A stretch of 64,000 bases of DNA from JANXMY01 sp965246745 (GTDB lineage: Bacteria > Armatimonadota > Armatimonadia > Armatimonadales > Capsulimonadaceae), in NCBI GenBank assembly GCA_965246745.1, contig OZ251980.1, forward strand, positions 2,852,001 to 2,916,000. The letters are read 5' to 3'. Position numbers and translations under genes: made by a program. Shown in pieces: positions 33,770 through 42,579 of this stretch. Position 1 is the first letter of the stretch; each line of letters opens with the position of its first letter. Under the pieces are notes generated by a model that did no database searches, was not told the DNA's origin, and saw only the letters and a program-made list of their open reading frames with translations.

Positions 33770-33939
33770 GCGTTCTCCTGAAGAAAAGTTTGGGGGAAAG
33801 TTTGGGAAACGGCGATTTGCCGTTTAAGCATTTTTATACCCAATCCACGCGCGGAATGCAACTTTTTTCGGCGTGCAACTTTTTGTGCGTCCCGGTGTCG
33901 TATACTAACGTGCCGACACCGTCTCCAGGAGAACCTTTT

Positions 33940-35136
33940 GTGAAAACACTGCTTTTAATCGCCTCCGCCGGACCGGCCGCGCTGCTGCTGGCGGGCTGCT
34001 CCCACCAAAGCCCGCCGGTGACAATGGCCCCGCCGACCACCCCCGTCACCATCACGCAGCCGCAGTATTCCAGCCCGCCGCAGTACGCCGGCCAGCCGCC
34101 GGGGGCGGGCCAGGACCCGAACGGGCAGAACCCGAACATGCAGAACGGCCAGGGGGCGTACAACTGGACCGAAGTGCCTGTGAACCAGCAGGTGCCGATC
34201 ACGCGGGCCGTGTTCGACCAGGGCGGCTACCAGCTTTACTCGCCGCAGGGCACGATTGTGGTGCCGTTCGCCAACCAGAATATGTATGTGATGAAGTTCG
34301 GGCAGTCGGGAAACGGCCAAACGTACTTTGTCAACTCCGGCCAGTTTCCGACCCTGTACATTCCGCCGGGCGGATTTTTGGACAACGCCGCTCAGCCCGG
34401 AGCGCACTGGTATCCGTTTCCGCAAAACTACGCCTACCAAAACCCGGTGTATGTCGGCCTCGCGCCGAGCTGGGGGGCATTTACCGGCATGGGCTGGTAT
34501 CCCGGCATGGCGTACTACGGCGGCTACTACGGCTACAGCCCGTATTCGATTGTCGGGCCGATGGTCGGCCTGCACTTTTTGATCGGCGGCTCGCCGTATT
34601 ACGGCTGGAACTCATACCACAGCTACTACAGCAGCCATCCCGGCTACGCCCCGATGCGCGTGGTCAACCGCACGGTTTATAATCAGGCGGCGCGGACCTC
34701 GTTCAACTCCGGCGGCGGACGGCGCTCGTTCGGCAGCGCCGGGTCAACTTTCGGCGGCTCCCGCTCGTTCGGCTCCCGCCCCGGCGGCTCCTTCGGCGGC
34801 TCCCGCCCCGGCAGCTCGTTCGGCGGCCCGCGCTCGTTCGGCAGCGCCCCGTCCCGCCCGGCCGGCGGGTCGTTCGGACGCGGCCCGGCGGGCTACGGCG
34901 GCTCGTTCGGCGCGGGCCGGCGCTCGTTCCCGGCATCCGCGCCGGCCCCCTCGGCGGCCCCGTCCGGCGGCTCGTTCGGCAGAAGCGGCGGGTTCGGGGG
35001 CGGAGGCGGCTACAGCGCCCCGCGCCCGTCGTTCGGCGGCGGAGGCTACAGCAGCTCGCGCCCGTCGTTCGGCGGGGGCGGCGGCTCATTCGGCGGCAGC
35101 CGGTCGTTTGGCGGGGGCGGCGGTCGGCGGCGCTGA
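33940..35136 (+). CDS. Gly/Ser-rich lipoprotein
   Basis: A 398-residue protein with a lipoprotein signal (GPAALLLAGC lipobox, Cys about 20) and a GTG start preceded by AGGAGA. The mature N-terminus is Pro/Gln-rich, the centre (residues about 95-250) is Tyr-rich (YYGGYYGYSPYSIVGPMVG) and the C-terminal 150 residues are low-complexity repeats of SFGG/RSFG type. This resembles surface or adhesion proteins with flexible glycine-rich tails. A TATACT lies at 33901-33906. No catalytic motif. Confidence 0.7.
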   Translation: MKTLLLIASAGPAALLLAGCSHQSPPVTMAPPTTPVTITQPQYSSPPQYAGQPPGAGQDPNGQNPNMQNGQGAYNWTEVPVNQQVPITRAVFDQGGYQLYSPQGTIVVPFANQNMYVMKFGQSGNGQTYFVNSGQFPTLYIPPGGFLDNAAQPGAHWYPFPQNYAYQNPVYVGLAPSWGAFTGMGWYPGMAYYGGYYGYSPYSIVGPMVGLHFLIGGSPYYGWNSYHSYYSSHPGYAPMRVVNRTVYNQAARTSFNSGGGRRSFGSAGSTFGGSRSFGSRPGGSFGGSRPGSSFGGPRSFGSAPSRPAGGSFGRGPAGYGGSFGAGRRSFPASAPAPSAAPSGGSFGRSGGFGGGGGYSAPRPSFGGGGYSSSRPSFGGGGGSFGGSRSFGGGGGRRR

Positions 35137-35380
35137 CCTCACCCGTCCGTTGCCACTCCTCACGCAGCGGCAAGGAAGGTGTCGCCCGATGTGACGCATG
35201 TTTGGCCTGGGGTGACCCAGCAATTCATCGCTGGGCCAATTTCGGCCGGCTCGGGGCCAGCCCTGCATCGTCTCAGTGATCAATACCGCCTTCTGCGCTT
35301 TTTCTTCACTCTTCCCGCTGCGAGGGGCGGCGAGCCACAGCGAGCCGGGGCAGGTCCCACAAACTCAAAGGAGACTTCGT
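35137..35380. other. Gene-free stretch
   Basis: I see no convincing gene, hairpin terminator or promoter here other than AAAGGAG just before the ATG at 35381. Short reading frames run through it but have no start signals. Confidence 0.5.
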
Positions 35381-35830
35381 ATGAACGACATGACTTTTCA
35401 AACCGGCGGCGACTGGAACAGCACCACGCTCTACAACAACGGCGTCGAAGTGCCCGCCGCCCAGCTTTTTGTCGAGCTTCGCGCCGGCCGCGACGAATAC
35501 GATAATCCCATGCAGGGCGGCGTTTATAACGGCACCGCGCTTTCCGCCATTGTCCGCCCACAGGACAATCCCGACGACATGCTGGACATCCTGCCCGGCA
35601 AGCTGACCCTGGCATTTCCCGGCCACACGGTTGTCCTTGAAAACTATCACCCGATGGCCGACCCCGAAGCCACCCGCGTCTGGTACAACGGCCAGGACAT
35701 CACCAATCGCGTGGTGGATGTGTACGCCGACATCAATGCCCAGGACGATGTCGTGAAAGCCTTTGTTTCGCTGTACAAGCCGCACTTTATCGCCACCGAC
35801 GAAGTGATTACCTACACGATTGTGGCCTAA
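35381..35830 (+). CDS. Hypothetical beta-rich protein, phage-component-like
   Basis: A 149-residue soluble protein starting at MNDMTFQTGG, with AAAGGAG ahead. It is strand-rich and contains VWYNGQDITNRVVDVYADI, a layout (NGxD-I-xNRV) that reminds me of small phage/tailocin structural proteins with 'NGxDVTxRV' motifs. It is followed 22 bp later by another protein with FVFLNGQPVPTGDVESLSVE. No other phage genes are near. Function is not assigned. Confidence 0.55.
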   Translation: MNDMTFQTGGDWNSTTLYNNGVEVPAAQLFVELRAGRDEYDNPMQGGVYNGTALSAIVRPQDNPDDMLDILPGKLTLAFPGHTVVLENYHPMADPEATRVWYNGQDITNRVVDVYADINAQDDVVKAFVSLYKPHFIATDEVITYTIVA

Positions 35831-35852
35831 GCCGCCCCAGGAGACCCCGCCC

Positions 35853-36371
35853 ATGTTCGGCCAAAACAACGCGCCCGCCGCGCCCGTCAATGCCCTGCCG
35901 GCCGCCGCCGAAGTCGCACGGCTGCAATCCAGCCTCACGCAAGTGATCGTCAGCGGCCCGTCGTCGGGCGACCTCTTCGTCTTTCTCAACGGCCAGCCCG
36001 TCCCGACCGGCGACGTGGAAAGCCTCAGCGTCGAAATCGCCGCACCCGACCAAAACGGCCAAAACGGCGCTGTCGCCGCCGTCCTGTCCCGCTACAAATC
36101 GGGCGGGACGGGAACCCGCGACCAGCAGGCCGTGAGTCTTTTTCCCGGCACCGTCGAGCTGATCGCGCGGGGCCGAAGAATTGTCGTCACCTGCGAGCAG
36201 GACGGCTCATTCGACGGCCTCTGGCTCGGCCTCGGCCTCCGCGCCGACGGCACCTCGAGCGAGCTGACCGGCGTTCAATCCCTGCGCCTCGCCGCCGCGC
36301 CGGGATTGGTAGACGCCAAGCTGATCTGGAGCGACACGGGCGCAACCGAAGATTTGCTGCCGGAAGGGTAG
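35853..36371 (+). CDS. Hypothetical beta-rich protein, partner of the previous gene
   Basis: A 172-residue protein, ATG preceded by CAGGAGA. It has a strand-rich pattern with FVFLNGQPVPTGDVESLSVE (residues about 41-60) and FPGTVELIARGRRIVVTCEQ. The first residues are Ala/Pro/Asn-rich. Co-transcribed with the preceding gene (22-bp gap). Not recognised. Confidence 0.5.
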   Translation: MFGQNNAPAAPVNALPAAAEVARLQSSLTQVIVSGPSSGDLFVFLNGQPVPTGDVESLSVEIAAPDQNGQNGAVAAVLSRYKSGGTGTRDQQAVSLFPGTVELIARGRRIVVTCEQDGSFDGLWLGLGLRADGTSSELTGVQSLRLAAAPGLVDAKLIWSDTGATEDLLPEG

Positions 36372-36615
36372 CCCGCCTGCGGTATAATAACAGCCGGCTC
36401 ACGGCAGAAACCGCAGAGTACGAATCCGAGTTTGACCAATCGTTCTAACTCCGCTCGCAGTCGGTCTCAGCGCAAGATGGTAGCTGCATGTCCCAGCGGG
36501 ATTTCGCAACAAAATCCCGCCGTTTCAGGTATAGTAGTGAAAGCTAGGGTTGCTGAAGACCCAAAGCAGATAAGCATCAAAAGCGTCGAAAGGCTGTCTC
36601 AAAGGAATACCATCA
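36372..36615. other. Gene-free stretch with hairpin
   Basis: Contains a 9-bp stem GCGGGATTT / AAATCCCGC (36496-36504, 36512-36520) and a TATAGT at 36530-36535 with no good -35. A short reading frame at 36432-36671 has no start signal and is not believed. The hairpin and TATAGT precede the VapD gene and may control it. Confidence 0.45.
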
Positions 36616-37104
36616 ATGGCCGTCAAGCAACGGGAACAGGAAGCAATTACGTCGCTGGAACAACTCAGTGAAAGCATTCGCACTTATGTTTCGCCTGAAC
36701 CGTTCGCGGCCTTCAGCGGCAGTGCAGCGGCCCCCAAGAATTTCAGCAGCACGCCGACTGGGGGAGGACGAAAATCAATGTATGCGATTGCGTTTGACCT
36801 GGACACGAACATCTTGCCGCAAGCTTACCCGGTTGCAAGCTACAACAATGCTTATGCGGACATCCGGGCAAGACTGGTCGGCAATCATGGGTTTGCTTGG
36901 CAGCAGGGCAGCGTCTATTTCGGCGGGGAAACAGTCAATGCCGTAAGCTGCGTCATTGCCGTCAACGACCTCACGGCGACTTTTTCTTGGTTTGCGGCCT
37001 CCGTGCGGGACATTCGGATGCTGAGAATTGAAGAACAGAATGATCTGCGCCCGGCTGTTGAACAAACATTAATGACGATGCAGGCGCTGGCAAAGCAGCC
37101 TTGA
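36616..37104 (+). CDS. vapD: VapD-family toxin (Cas2-like endoribonuclease fold) with in-frame N-terminal extension
   Basis: Residues 55-162 match the VapD family (virulence-associated protein D, a Cas2-like endoribonuclease toxin): MYAIAFDLDTNILPQAY, then AYADIRARLVGNHGFAWQQG, SVYFGG, FSWFAASVRDIRMLRIEEQN. VapD normally begins at the MYAIAFD methionine. Here the methionine at 36778 has GGGGGAGG 11 bp before it, but the reading frame stays open upstream to a second start at 36616 with AAAGGA. The 54-residue extension is helical and then Pro/Gly-rich. VapD genes are usually preceded by a short antitoxin gene (vapX); no such separate gene is present. Confidence 0.8.
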   Translation: MAVKQREQEAITSLEQLSESIRTYVSPEPFAAFSGSAAAPKNFSSTPTGGGRKSMYAIAFDLDTNILPQAYPVASYNNAYADIRARLVGNHGFAWQQGSVYFGGETVNAVSCVIAVNDLTATFSWFAASVRDIRMLRIEEQNDLRPAVEQTLMTMQALAKQP

Positions 37105-37186
37105 CGCTTGGCGTTCTTGCTGAAGGTTATCGAAATTGCTTGGAACACTGAGGAAGCCGCCCTGTGAAGGAGCGGCTTTACTATTT

Positions 37187-39019
37187 TTGCCGAAACGAAC
37201 TGTTTTCTCGCTCCTCGCCTTGCTGTGTTTAACCGCTGCCGCGCGGGCGGACACGACCGTCAAGCGCCTTGCGCCGGGGGTGACGCTGACGCAGGAGATT
37301 GACCAAAAAACGCCGCTGATTATCACTGTCGTGGCGGTGGATTTGGACGCACCGGGGATTAAAATCGGGGTTGGACTGGGGCAGGACCAAGTCAGCGGGC
37401 CGGATGCGACCCACGGGCGCGAGGACGTGTCCCGGCTGGCCCGGCGGCACGGGGCAGTGGCGGCGATCAACGCCGATTTCTTCCCCTATACCGGCGACCC
37501 GCTCGGCGTCGGCATCAAGGACGGTGAGCTGTTTTCGGAGCCGTTTCTCGGGATACGCGGCTCCGGGCCGCGCGTCACCCTGGGCGTCACCGCCGACGGC
37601 GCGGTGCGCTTCGACACGCTCGGCTTTCTCGGCGACTTGCAGGCCGCCGACGGGGCGCGGGCCTACGTCAGCGGCATTGACCGCTCGACGGCTCCGAATG
37701 AGATTGTGGTCTACAGCCCGACTTACGGCACGGCAACATCCAACAAGCCCGGCGGCGTGGAAGCGGTCATCGAAGGAGTCAACCTGCCGGTCAAAGCCAA
37801 CAAGCTGATGGCCGGGCGGGTGGCGCGGGTCGAGCGGGTCGCGGGCACGACCGAGACAATCCCGCCGGACGGCCTGGTCCTTTCGGGCGGGCCGGGCACA
37901 GGCGCAGACTTTCTGGCCCGGCACCTGCACCCCGGCGACCCCGTGAGCTTTGTCCTAGCGGTCGCCCCGGCCGGGCAGACGCTGGGGGCTTTGCGTGTCG
38001 CCACGCTGCCCCGGACGCGCGGCGACCTGCCGTCGCGCTCGGGCCTTGAGGTCAGCCGGGCCGGGTATCTTTGGGCGGGGGTTCAAAGTGCGGTCGGCGG
38101 CGGCCCACGATTACTCACCGACGGGCAGGTCACGGTGGACTGGGCGGCGGAGGGCTTCGATGCCGGCTTTGCGGGCAGCCCGAACCCGCGCACGGCGGCC
38201 GGAACATCGCGCGACGGCCGGCGATTGTTTTTGGTGACGGTGGACGGGCGGCAGGCGTTCTCCAAAGGCGTCTCGCTCACGGAGCTGGCGCTGATTTTAA
38301 AGCGGTACGGGGCGTATAATGCCATCAATCTTGACGGCGGCGGCTCGACCGCGCTGGCTGCCGACGGACTGACGGTGTCGTCGCCCGGCGGCGACGGCTC
38401 CGAGCGGCCCGTCGCCGACATGCTGCTGGTCTACAGCGACCGGGGGTTTCAGCAGGCCCCGCCGCTCGGGACGATGCCAAGCTCGAACGGCGCTCAGATT
38501 ACCTTGCCGCCGACGCCCCTGCGGGTCGGGATGGCCGTCCCGCTGACGCTGCGCGACGGCTCCCGGACCGTGCCCGGCTCCGCGCCCGGCATTGTCTGGT
38601 CGGGGCCGGCTTCCGGCGGCATCGGGTTTGTGAACCAAAAAGGGTATCTTGTTACGGCAGCCCCCGGCACCGGGACAATCACGGCGCTTTATAAAAACCG
38701 TCTGCTGACCGCGCAAGTCACCGTGCTGGGCCGCGCCGCGCCTGCGCCGGTCTATACGCTCGAGTGCCGACTCGCCCCCGGCCCGGCGGGCGACACCGAC
38801 CGCAGCCAATTGATTGTTCGCATTGCCGACCAAAACGGCAAACCATTGGCGCTGGCCCCGGTGCAGATTTCCGTCACGCTCGGCACGGCCGACCCCGCAG
38901 CCGTGCAGACCGACCGCGACGGCGCGGCGACGGCGCTTGTCACCTGGGACGGCGAAGTCGGCGGGACCGTCACTATCACTTCGGGGGCATTGACGCCCAT
39001 AAACTTAACACGACTATGA
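37187..39019 (+). CDS. Secreted phosphodiester glycosidase (NAGPA / DUF2233 family) with C-terminal Ig-like region
   Basis: A 610-residue protein. A signal peptide (VFSLLALLCLTAAARA) follows a TTG start at 37187; AAGGAG lies 14 bp ahead. An earlier TTG start at 37136 is possible. The family domain (about residues 25-400) shows AAINADFFPY and the catalytic-region motif NAINLDGGGSTALA, which hydrolyses N-acetylglucosamine-1-phosphodiesters in related enzymes. The C-terminal 170 residues are beta-sandwich-like. Its stop overlaps the next ATG by 4 bp (ATGA). Confidence 0.85.
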   Translation: MPKRTVFSLLALLCLTAAARADTTVKRLAPGVTLTQEIDQKTPLIITVVAVDLDAPGIKIGVGLGQDQVSGPDATHGREDVSRLARRHGAVAAINADFFPYTGDPLGVGIKDGELFSEPFLGIRGSGPRVTLGVTADGAVRFDTLGFLGDLQAADGARAYVSGIDRSTAPNEIVVYSPTYGTATSNKPGGVEAVIEGVNLPVKANKLMAGRVARVERVAGTTETIPPDGLVLSGGPGTGADFLARHLHPGDPVSFVLAVAPAGQTLGALRVATLPRTRGDLPSRSGLEVSRAGYLWAGVQSAVGGGPRLLTDGQVTVDWAAEGFDAGFAGSPNPRTAAGTSRDGRRLFLVTVDGRQAFSKGVSLTELALILKRYGAYNAINLDGGGSTALAADGLTVSSPGGDGSERPVADMLLVYSDRGFQQAPPLGTMPSSNGAQITLPPTPLRVGMAVPLTLRDGSRTVPGSAPGIVWSGPASGGIGFVNQKGYLVTAAPGTGTITALYKNRLLTAQVTVLGRAAPAPVYTLECRLAPGPAGDTDRSQLIVRIADQNGKPLALAPVQISVTLGTADPAAVQTDRDGAATALVTWDGEVGGTVTITSGALTPINLTRL

Positions 39020-39729
39020 CACAAGAATTATTGATTGAACCGACGGCAGAGCCGAAGCCGGCCGCCGCGCCTTTGCTGACGCTCAAAGATGTCCGGCACG
39101 ATGCCCGTGTCCGCACCTACATCACCCGCGCCAACGAGCAGATGCAGGCCATCGGCTACACCGAGCACGGCCACCGCCACGCGGGGATCGTCTCGACCAT
39201 CGCCCGAACTATTCTCACGCACTTGGAGCACTCTGAGCGCGAAGCCGAGCTTGCCGCCATCGCCGGCTACCTGCACGACATCGGCTGCGTCGTCAACCGC
39301 ATCGGCCATGTCGAGGCCGGGGCATTGATGTCCTACACAATTTTGACCGACCGGGGCATGGCCCCAAGCGAGATCGCGACGGTGATCGGCGCGGTCGGCA
39401 ACCACGAGGAGCCGAACGGCCTGCCGATCTCCCCCGTCTCCGCCGCCGTGATCATCGCCGACAAATCCGATGTCCACTTTTCGCGCGTCCAGGAAAAAGA
39501 CCCGGTCAAATGGGACATCCACGACCGCGTGAACTCCGCCGTTCAGAAGTCTTATTTACATGTCAATGCCGAGTCTAAATCCATCATCTTGGAACTCGAA
39601 ATTGACACCACCCATGCTAGCGTCACCGAATACTTCGAGATTTTCGTCCTCCGCATGGTCCTCTGCCGCCGCGCCGCCGACTTTCTCGGCTGTAAGTTCC
39701 ATCTCAAAATCAACGGCGTAAACTTGTAG
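39016..39729 (+). CDS. HD-domain phosphohydrolase
   Basis: A 237-residue soluble protein with the HD signature: HGHRHAGIVSTIART, then AGYLHDIG (HD dyad, residues about 88-95) and VGNHEEPNGLPISPVSAAVI with IADKSDVHFSR, so all four metal ligands (H, HD, H, D) are present. The C-terminal 60 residues are a beta-rich unit. HD proteins cleave nucleotides or phosphates; substrate not known. Translationally coupled with the phosphodiester glycosidase gene. Confidence 0.87.
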   Translation: MTQELLIEPTAEPKPAAAPLLTLKDVRHDARVRTYITRANEQMQAIGYTEHGHRHAGIVSTIARTILTHLEHSEREAELAAIAGYLHDIGCVVNRIGHVEAGALMSYTILTDRGMAPSEIATVIGAVGNHEEPNGLPISPVSAAVIIADKSDVHFSRVQEKDPVKWDIHDRVNSAVQKSYLHVNAESKSIILELEIDTTHASVTEYFEIFVLRMVLCRRAADFLGCKFHLKINGVNL

Positions 39730-39738
39730 CAAGTGACT

Positions 39739-40266
39739 ATGGCAAATGGATTTGCGGATAACCTTACGGACTATCTAAGCAACTCGGCGCTTGCGCTGCC
39801 GCCTGTGCTTGATGTTCAAACACTCACGCGGCAGGCGGCAGCATGGCTGACGGCAAGCGAGGGCGCGACCTTCAACCTGTTTTTCGGCAACATGGCTGGG
39901 CAAAATCTTTACGCTGTGTCGCTCTACCCGGAACGATCTGTGGTTATTCTCGGCGAAGCCGTTCCTGAAGACTTGCTGCAAAAGTTTATTGAAGACAATC
40001 AAGACCTGCTGGCAGACCCGCGCAACAGCATCGGTCTTTGGTACAGTGATACACTTCATGCTATTTACCTGGACGTTTCGGCGACATTGCCGGACAAAGC
40101 AGAAGCAGTAATGCTCGGCGAACGGTATAATCAAGAAGCTATTTACGATCTCGGACAAGACGAAGTTTTAGACACCGGAGGAACCGGCGAGTGGCGTGCA
40201 GGATGGTCAAGTGAAGCGGAGCGCCTTCCGCCTTTGCTGCGGCAGAAAGAATCAAGCCATGAATAA
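39739..40266 (+). CDS. Hypothetical acidic protein
   Basis: A 175-residue soluble acidic protein, unrecognised. Segments such as LFFGNMAGQNLYAVSLYPER and NSIGLWYSDTLHAIYLDVSA suggest a small alpha/beta domain. Its last 8 bp overlap the start of the next gene, so the two form a unit. Slightly lower GC than its neighbours. Confidence 0.5.
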   Translation: MANGFADNLTDYLSNSALALPPVLDVQTLTRQAAAWLTASEGATFNLFFGNMAGQNLYAVSLYPERSVVILGEAVPEDLLQKFIEDNQDLLADPRNSIGLWYSDTLHAIYLDVSATLPDKAEAVMLGERYNQEAIYDLGQDEVLDTGGTGEWRAGWSSEAERLPPLLRQKESSHE

Positions 40267-40570
40267 AGTTACTGAATCAACACGAACCGTAAAAGTGATG
40301 GACTTTGTGCAGGGATGTCCTCCGGCAGTCCTGGTCTCGGAAACCGTATCGGGTCCAAGTGGTCGCTCACGGCTATTTACGCAAAAGGTTCAAGTGCTGG
40401 ACGCTGACCTGTGGAAAAAGCTGAGTGCCGAAGTGGAAAAGGGCGAAAGTATCCGCGTGACCGTCAAAACGATCTGGCCCGACAGCGGACCTTATTACGC
40501 TTGTCTGGACAGCTTCGTCCGAACAGACGTAACAATGACGGTTCCCGCTTTGACTGCCGCCGCACTATAA
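40259..40570 (+). CDS. Hypothetical small beta-rich protein
   Basis: A 103-residue protein, ATG at 40259 overlapping the preceding stop. Strand-rich: TRTVKVMDFVQGCPPAVLVS and KVQVLDADLWKKLSAEVEKG with IRVTVKTIWPDSGPYYACLD. Not recognised. The tight coupling with the gene before it suggests that the two proteins act together. Confidence 0.5.
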   Translation: MNKVTESTRTVKVMDFVQGCPPAVLVSETVSGPSGRSRLFTQKVQVLDADLWKKLSAEVEKGESIRVTVKTIWPDSGPYYACLDSFVRTDVTMTVPALTAAAL

Positions 40571-40648
40571 TCGTTCCTTGCTGCCGCGCCGAACCCAAAA
40601 CGCCCCTGTCTGCGTTACAAAGAAGTATCACATACAGGGGGGTACGGA

Positions 40649-41341
40649 ATGAGCACTAAACGCAGCGCCCGGCGCGGGTTTACATTGATTGAGCTGCTGG
40701 TCGTAGTCGGCATTGTCGCGGTGATTGCGGCGATTTTGTTTCCGGTCTTCGGGGCGGTGCGCGAGCGCGGGCGGCGGACAGTCTGCCAGAGCAACCTGAA
40801 GCAGATCGCGACTGCCATGCAGCAGTATGTTCAGGACAACGGCGGAATGTACCCGCCGCTTCCGGGCGACTGGGCGTATGCGCCGTATTCGTACCTGAAA
40901 AACGCAGATGTGTTCCGCTGCCCGGACCATGCCGCCAACGAGATCATAGACCAATTCGGTGTTGATCCGCCAATTATCCTGCCGAACCATCGCATCATGG
41001 AGGGCGAAACGGCACCTGTTGATTACACCTATAATATGCCTCGGCTGACCGTTTTTCCGCCGCCGCTGCCGGCAAGGGCGACTTACGGAGCACACGAATC
41101 CGCATTGGCAACACCGTCCACTATTGAACTAAATGTAGACGCAAGCTGGAGCGACAATGACGGCGACCATTATTTTCGCACTGTGACCGCCTCGTGCGGG
41201 CGTCATGTGCCCGGAAGCACATTGCATTCCGGCGCAGGCAACTACTCCTATGTAGACGGCCATGTGAAGTGGCTGACGCCGGAAGAGGCAGGCGAAATCG
41301 AGTGCGCTAACGGGCCGCTGCCTGCGCCGTTTCACGATTGA
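40649..41341 (+). CDS. Prepilin-like secreted protein
   Basis: A 230-residue third paralogue: RRGFTLIELLVVVGIVAVIA (G|FTLIE cleavage site), AAILFPVFGAVRERGRRTVC, SNLKQIATAMQQYVQDNGG and the C-terminal HSGAGNYSYVDGHVKWL (the H-X9-DG motif). Preceded by GGGGGG and an ATG at 40649. Secreted and processed by prepilin peptidase, or retained through its N-terminal helix. Confidence 0.85.
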   Translation: MSTKRSARRGFTLIELLVVVGIVAVIAAILFPVFGAVRERGRRTVCQSNLKQIATAMQQYVQDNGGMYPPLPGDWAYAPYSYLKNADVFRCPDHAANEIIDQFGVDPPIILPNHRIMEGETAPVDYTYNMPRLTVFPPPLPARATYGAHESALATPSTIELNVDASWSDNDGDHYFRTVTASCGRHVPGSTLHSGAGNYSYVDGHVKWLTPEEAGEIECANGPLPAPFHD

Positions 41342-41357
41342 CGAGGTTTTTTGTGAC

Positions 41358-42566
41358 ATGACTTCAGACCATGCAACAAATAGCACAACTACACGGCGCA
41401 GACGCCGAAAAGTGCCGCTTCGCGGGACCCAGAGGAGTTCAATTTTAACCCCGCGAAGCGGTGTTTCCCGGCGTCCGCGCCGTGTAGCCGTGTGCTTTAG
41501 CGCATGGTTCCTCGGCCTGCTGCTTCTCCCTTCCACAAGACCGGCGATTGCCCAAGCCCCGCCGCGCTACTCCGTGACCGATCTTGGGACGCTCGGGGGG
41601 CAGGAATGCGCGGCGACGGGATTGAACAATCTTGGACAGGTCGTCGGCGGGGCGGACACGGCGAAGCACGGCAAGGGGCCGGAATTTCTCATGAACGTGT
41701 TTGTCTGGCAGAAAGGGCGCATGAAAGCCGTGCCGGGCCTCTCCGGCAGCCGGGCGTTTGTCGTGGCGGTCAATGCCAAAGGGCAGATGGCGGGGGCCTA
41801 CAGCCCGGACCCGCTCAAAGCCAGTTTCGCGGCGGCACGGTTTACGCTGGGCGGGCAGGTGACCCTGCTCGGCGGGTTCCCATCAAAGCAGCACGGGTAC
41901 TCGCTGTCGCAGGCGGAAGCGGTCAACGCCCACGGGCAGTGCGTCGGGATTTCCAACAACCAGGCGTTTTTATGGAGCGCAGGCAGTCTCAAAAAGCTGC
42001 CGCCGCCGGCGGGCTTCACGGCGGCGGACGCGAGCGCAGTCAATGACTTAGGAATTGCCGTCGGCAAGGCCAACAAAATCGGTGTCGGCAAAACGGCGAC
42101 CCATGCGATTTACTGGGACGCGGCGGGCCTGCCGAAAGATTTGGGTGTCCTGCCGGGGTACAAAGACAGCATCGCGCGGGGCGTCAACAGCAAGGGCCAA
42201 ATTGCCGGCTGGGCCGGCGTGTCCGGGGGAACGCCGGGGCGGGAATTGACGTTCCATTACCAGGCGTTTTTGTGGTCGGGGGGCCGGATGCGCGGCCTCG
42301 GCTCCATCCCGCGCCTGCCGGACAGCAAAGCGTCGGCGATCAACGACCGTGGGCAGGTGGTCGGCAACGCGTACCATAAAACCGACGAAGCCGCGCTTTT
42401 GTGGCAGTCCGGCAAAGTCTACGAGCTGAACGCTCTGGTCCCGAAAGGCTCCGGCTGGAAGCTGCAAAACGCGCTCGCGATCAACAACAACGGCTGGATT
42501 GTCGGCAACGGCCTCCACAACGGCATCCGCCGGGGCTTCGTGCTGATCCCGGTCAGAAAAGCGTAA
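41358..42566 (+). CDS. HAF-repeat exported protein
   Basis: A 402-residue exported protein made of HAF-type repeats: YSVTDLGTLGG, then repeated units ending in AVNAKGQMAGA, AVNAHGQCVGI, GVNSKGQIAGWA, AINDRGQVVGNAY, AINNNGWIVGNGL (seven or so blades). A signal peptide core (FSAWFLGLLLLPSTRPAIAQ) is preceded by an Arg-rich segment, residues about 9-46, that is encoded by palindromic element E (41383-41495). A GTG at 41490 just after the element could be the original start. Role of HAF proteins is not established; surface location is likely. Confidence 0.8.
   Translation: MTSDHATNSTTTRRRRRKVPLRGTQRSSILTPRSGVSRRPRRVAVCFSAWFLGLLLLPSTRPAIAQAPPRYSVTDLGTLGGQECAATGLNNLGQVVGGADTAKHGKGPEFLMNVFVWQKGRMKAVPGLSGSRAFVVAVNAKGQMAGAYSPDPLKASFAAARFTLGGQVTLLGGFPSKQHGYSLSQAEAVNAHGQCVGISNNQAFLWSAGSLKKLPPPAGFTAADASAVNDLGIAVGKANKIGVGKTATHAIYWDAAGLPKDLGVLPGYKDSIARGVNSKGQIAGWAGVSGGTPGRELTFHYQAFLWSGGRMRGLGSIPRLPDSKASAINDRGQVVGNAYHKTDEAALLWQSGKVYELNALVPKGSGWKLQNALAINNNGWIVGNGLHNGIRRGFVLIPVRKA
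41383..41495. repeat. Palindromic element E in the HAF gene 5' end
   Basis: Inverted repeat: left arm GCACAACTACACGGCGCAGA ... CCGCTTCGCGGG (41383-41427), right arm CCCCGCGAAGCGG ... GCCGTGTAGCCGTGTGC (41449-41495). The arms match at most positions, with a 21-bp loop. The element is read through in the HAF reading frame and supplies an Arg-rich n-region. Confidence 0.8.
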
Positions 42567-42579
42567 AAGGAGAACATCC

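Noticed and set aside
36432..36671. 79-residue plus-strand frame before vapD
   Set aside because: No ribosome site or homologue pattern, and it overlaps the better-supported start at 36616 in another frame.
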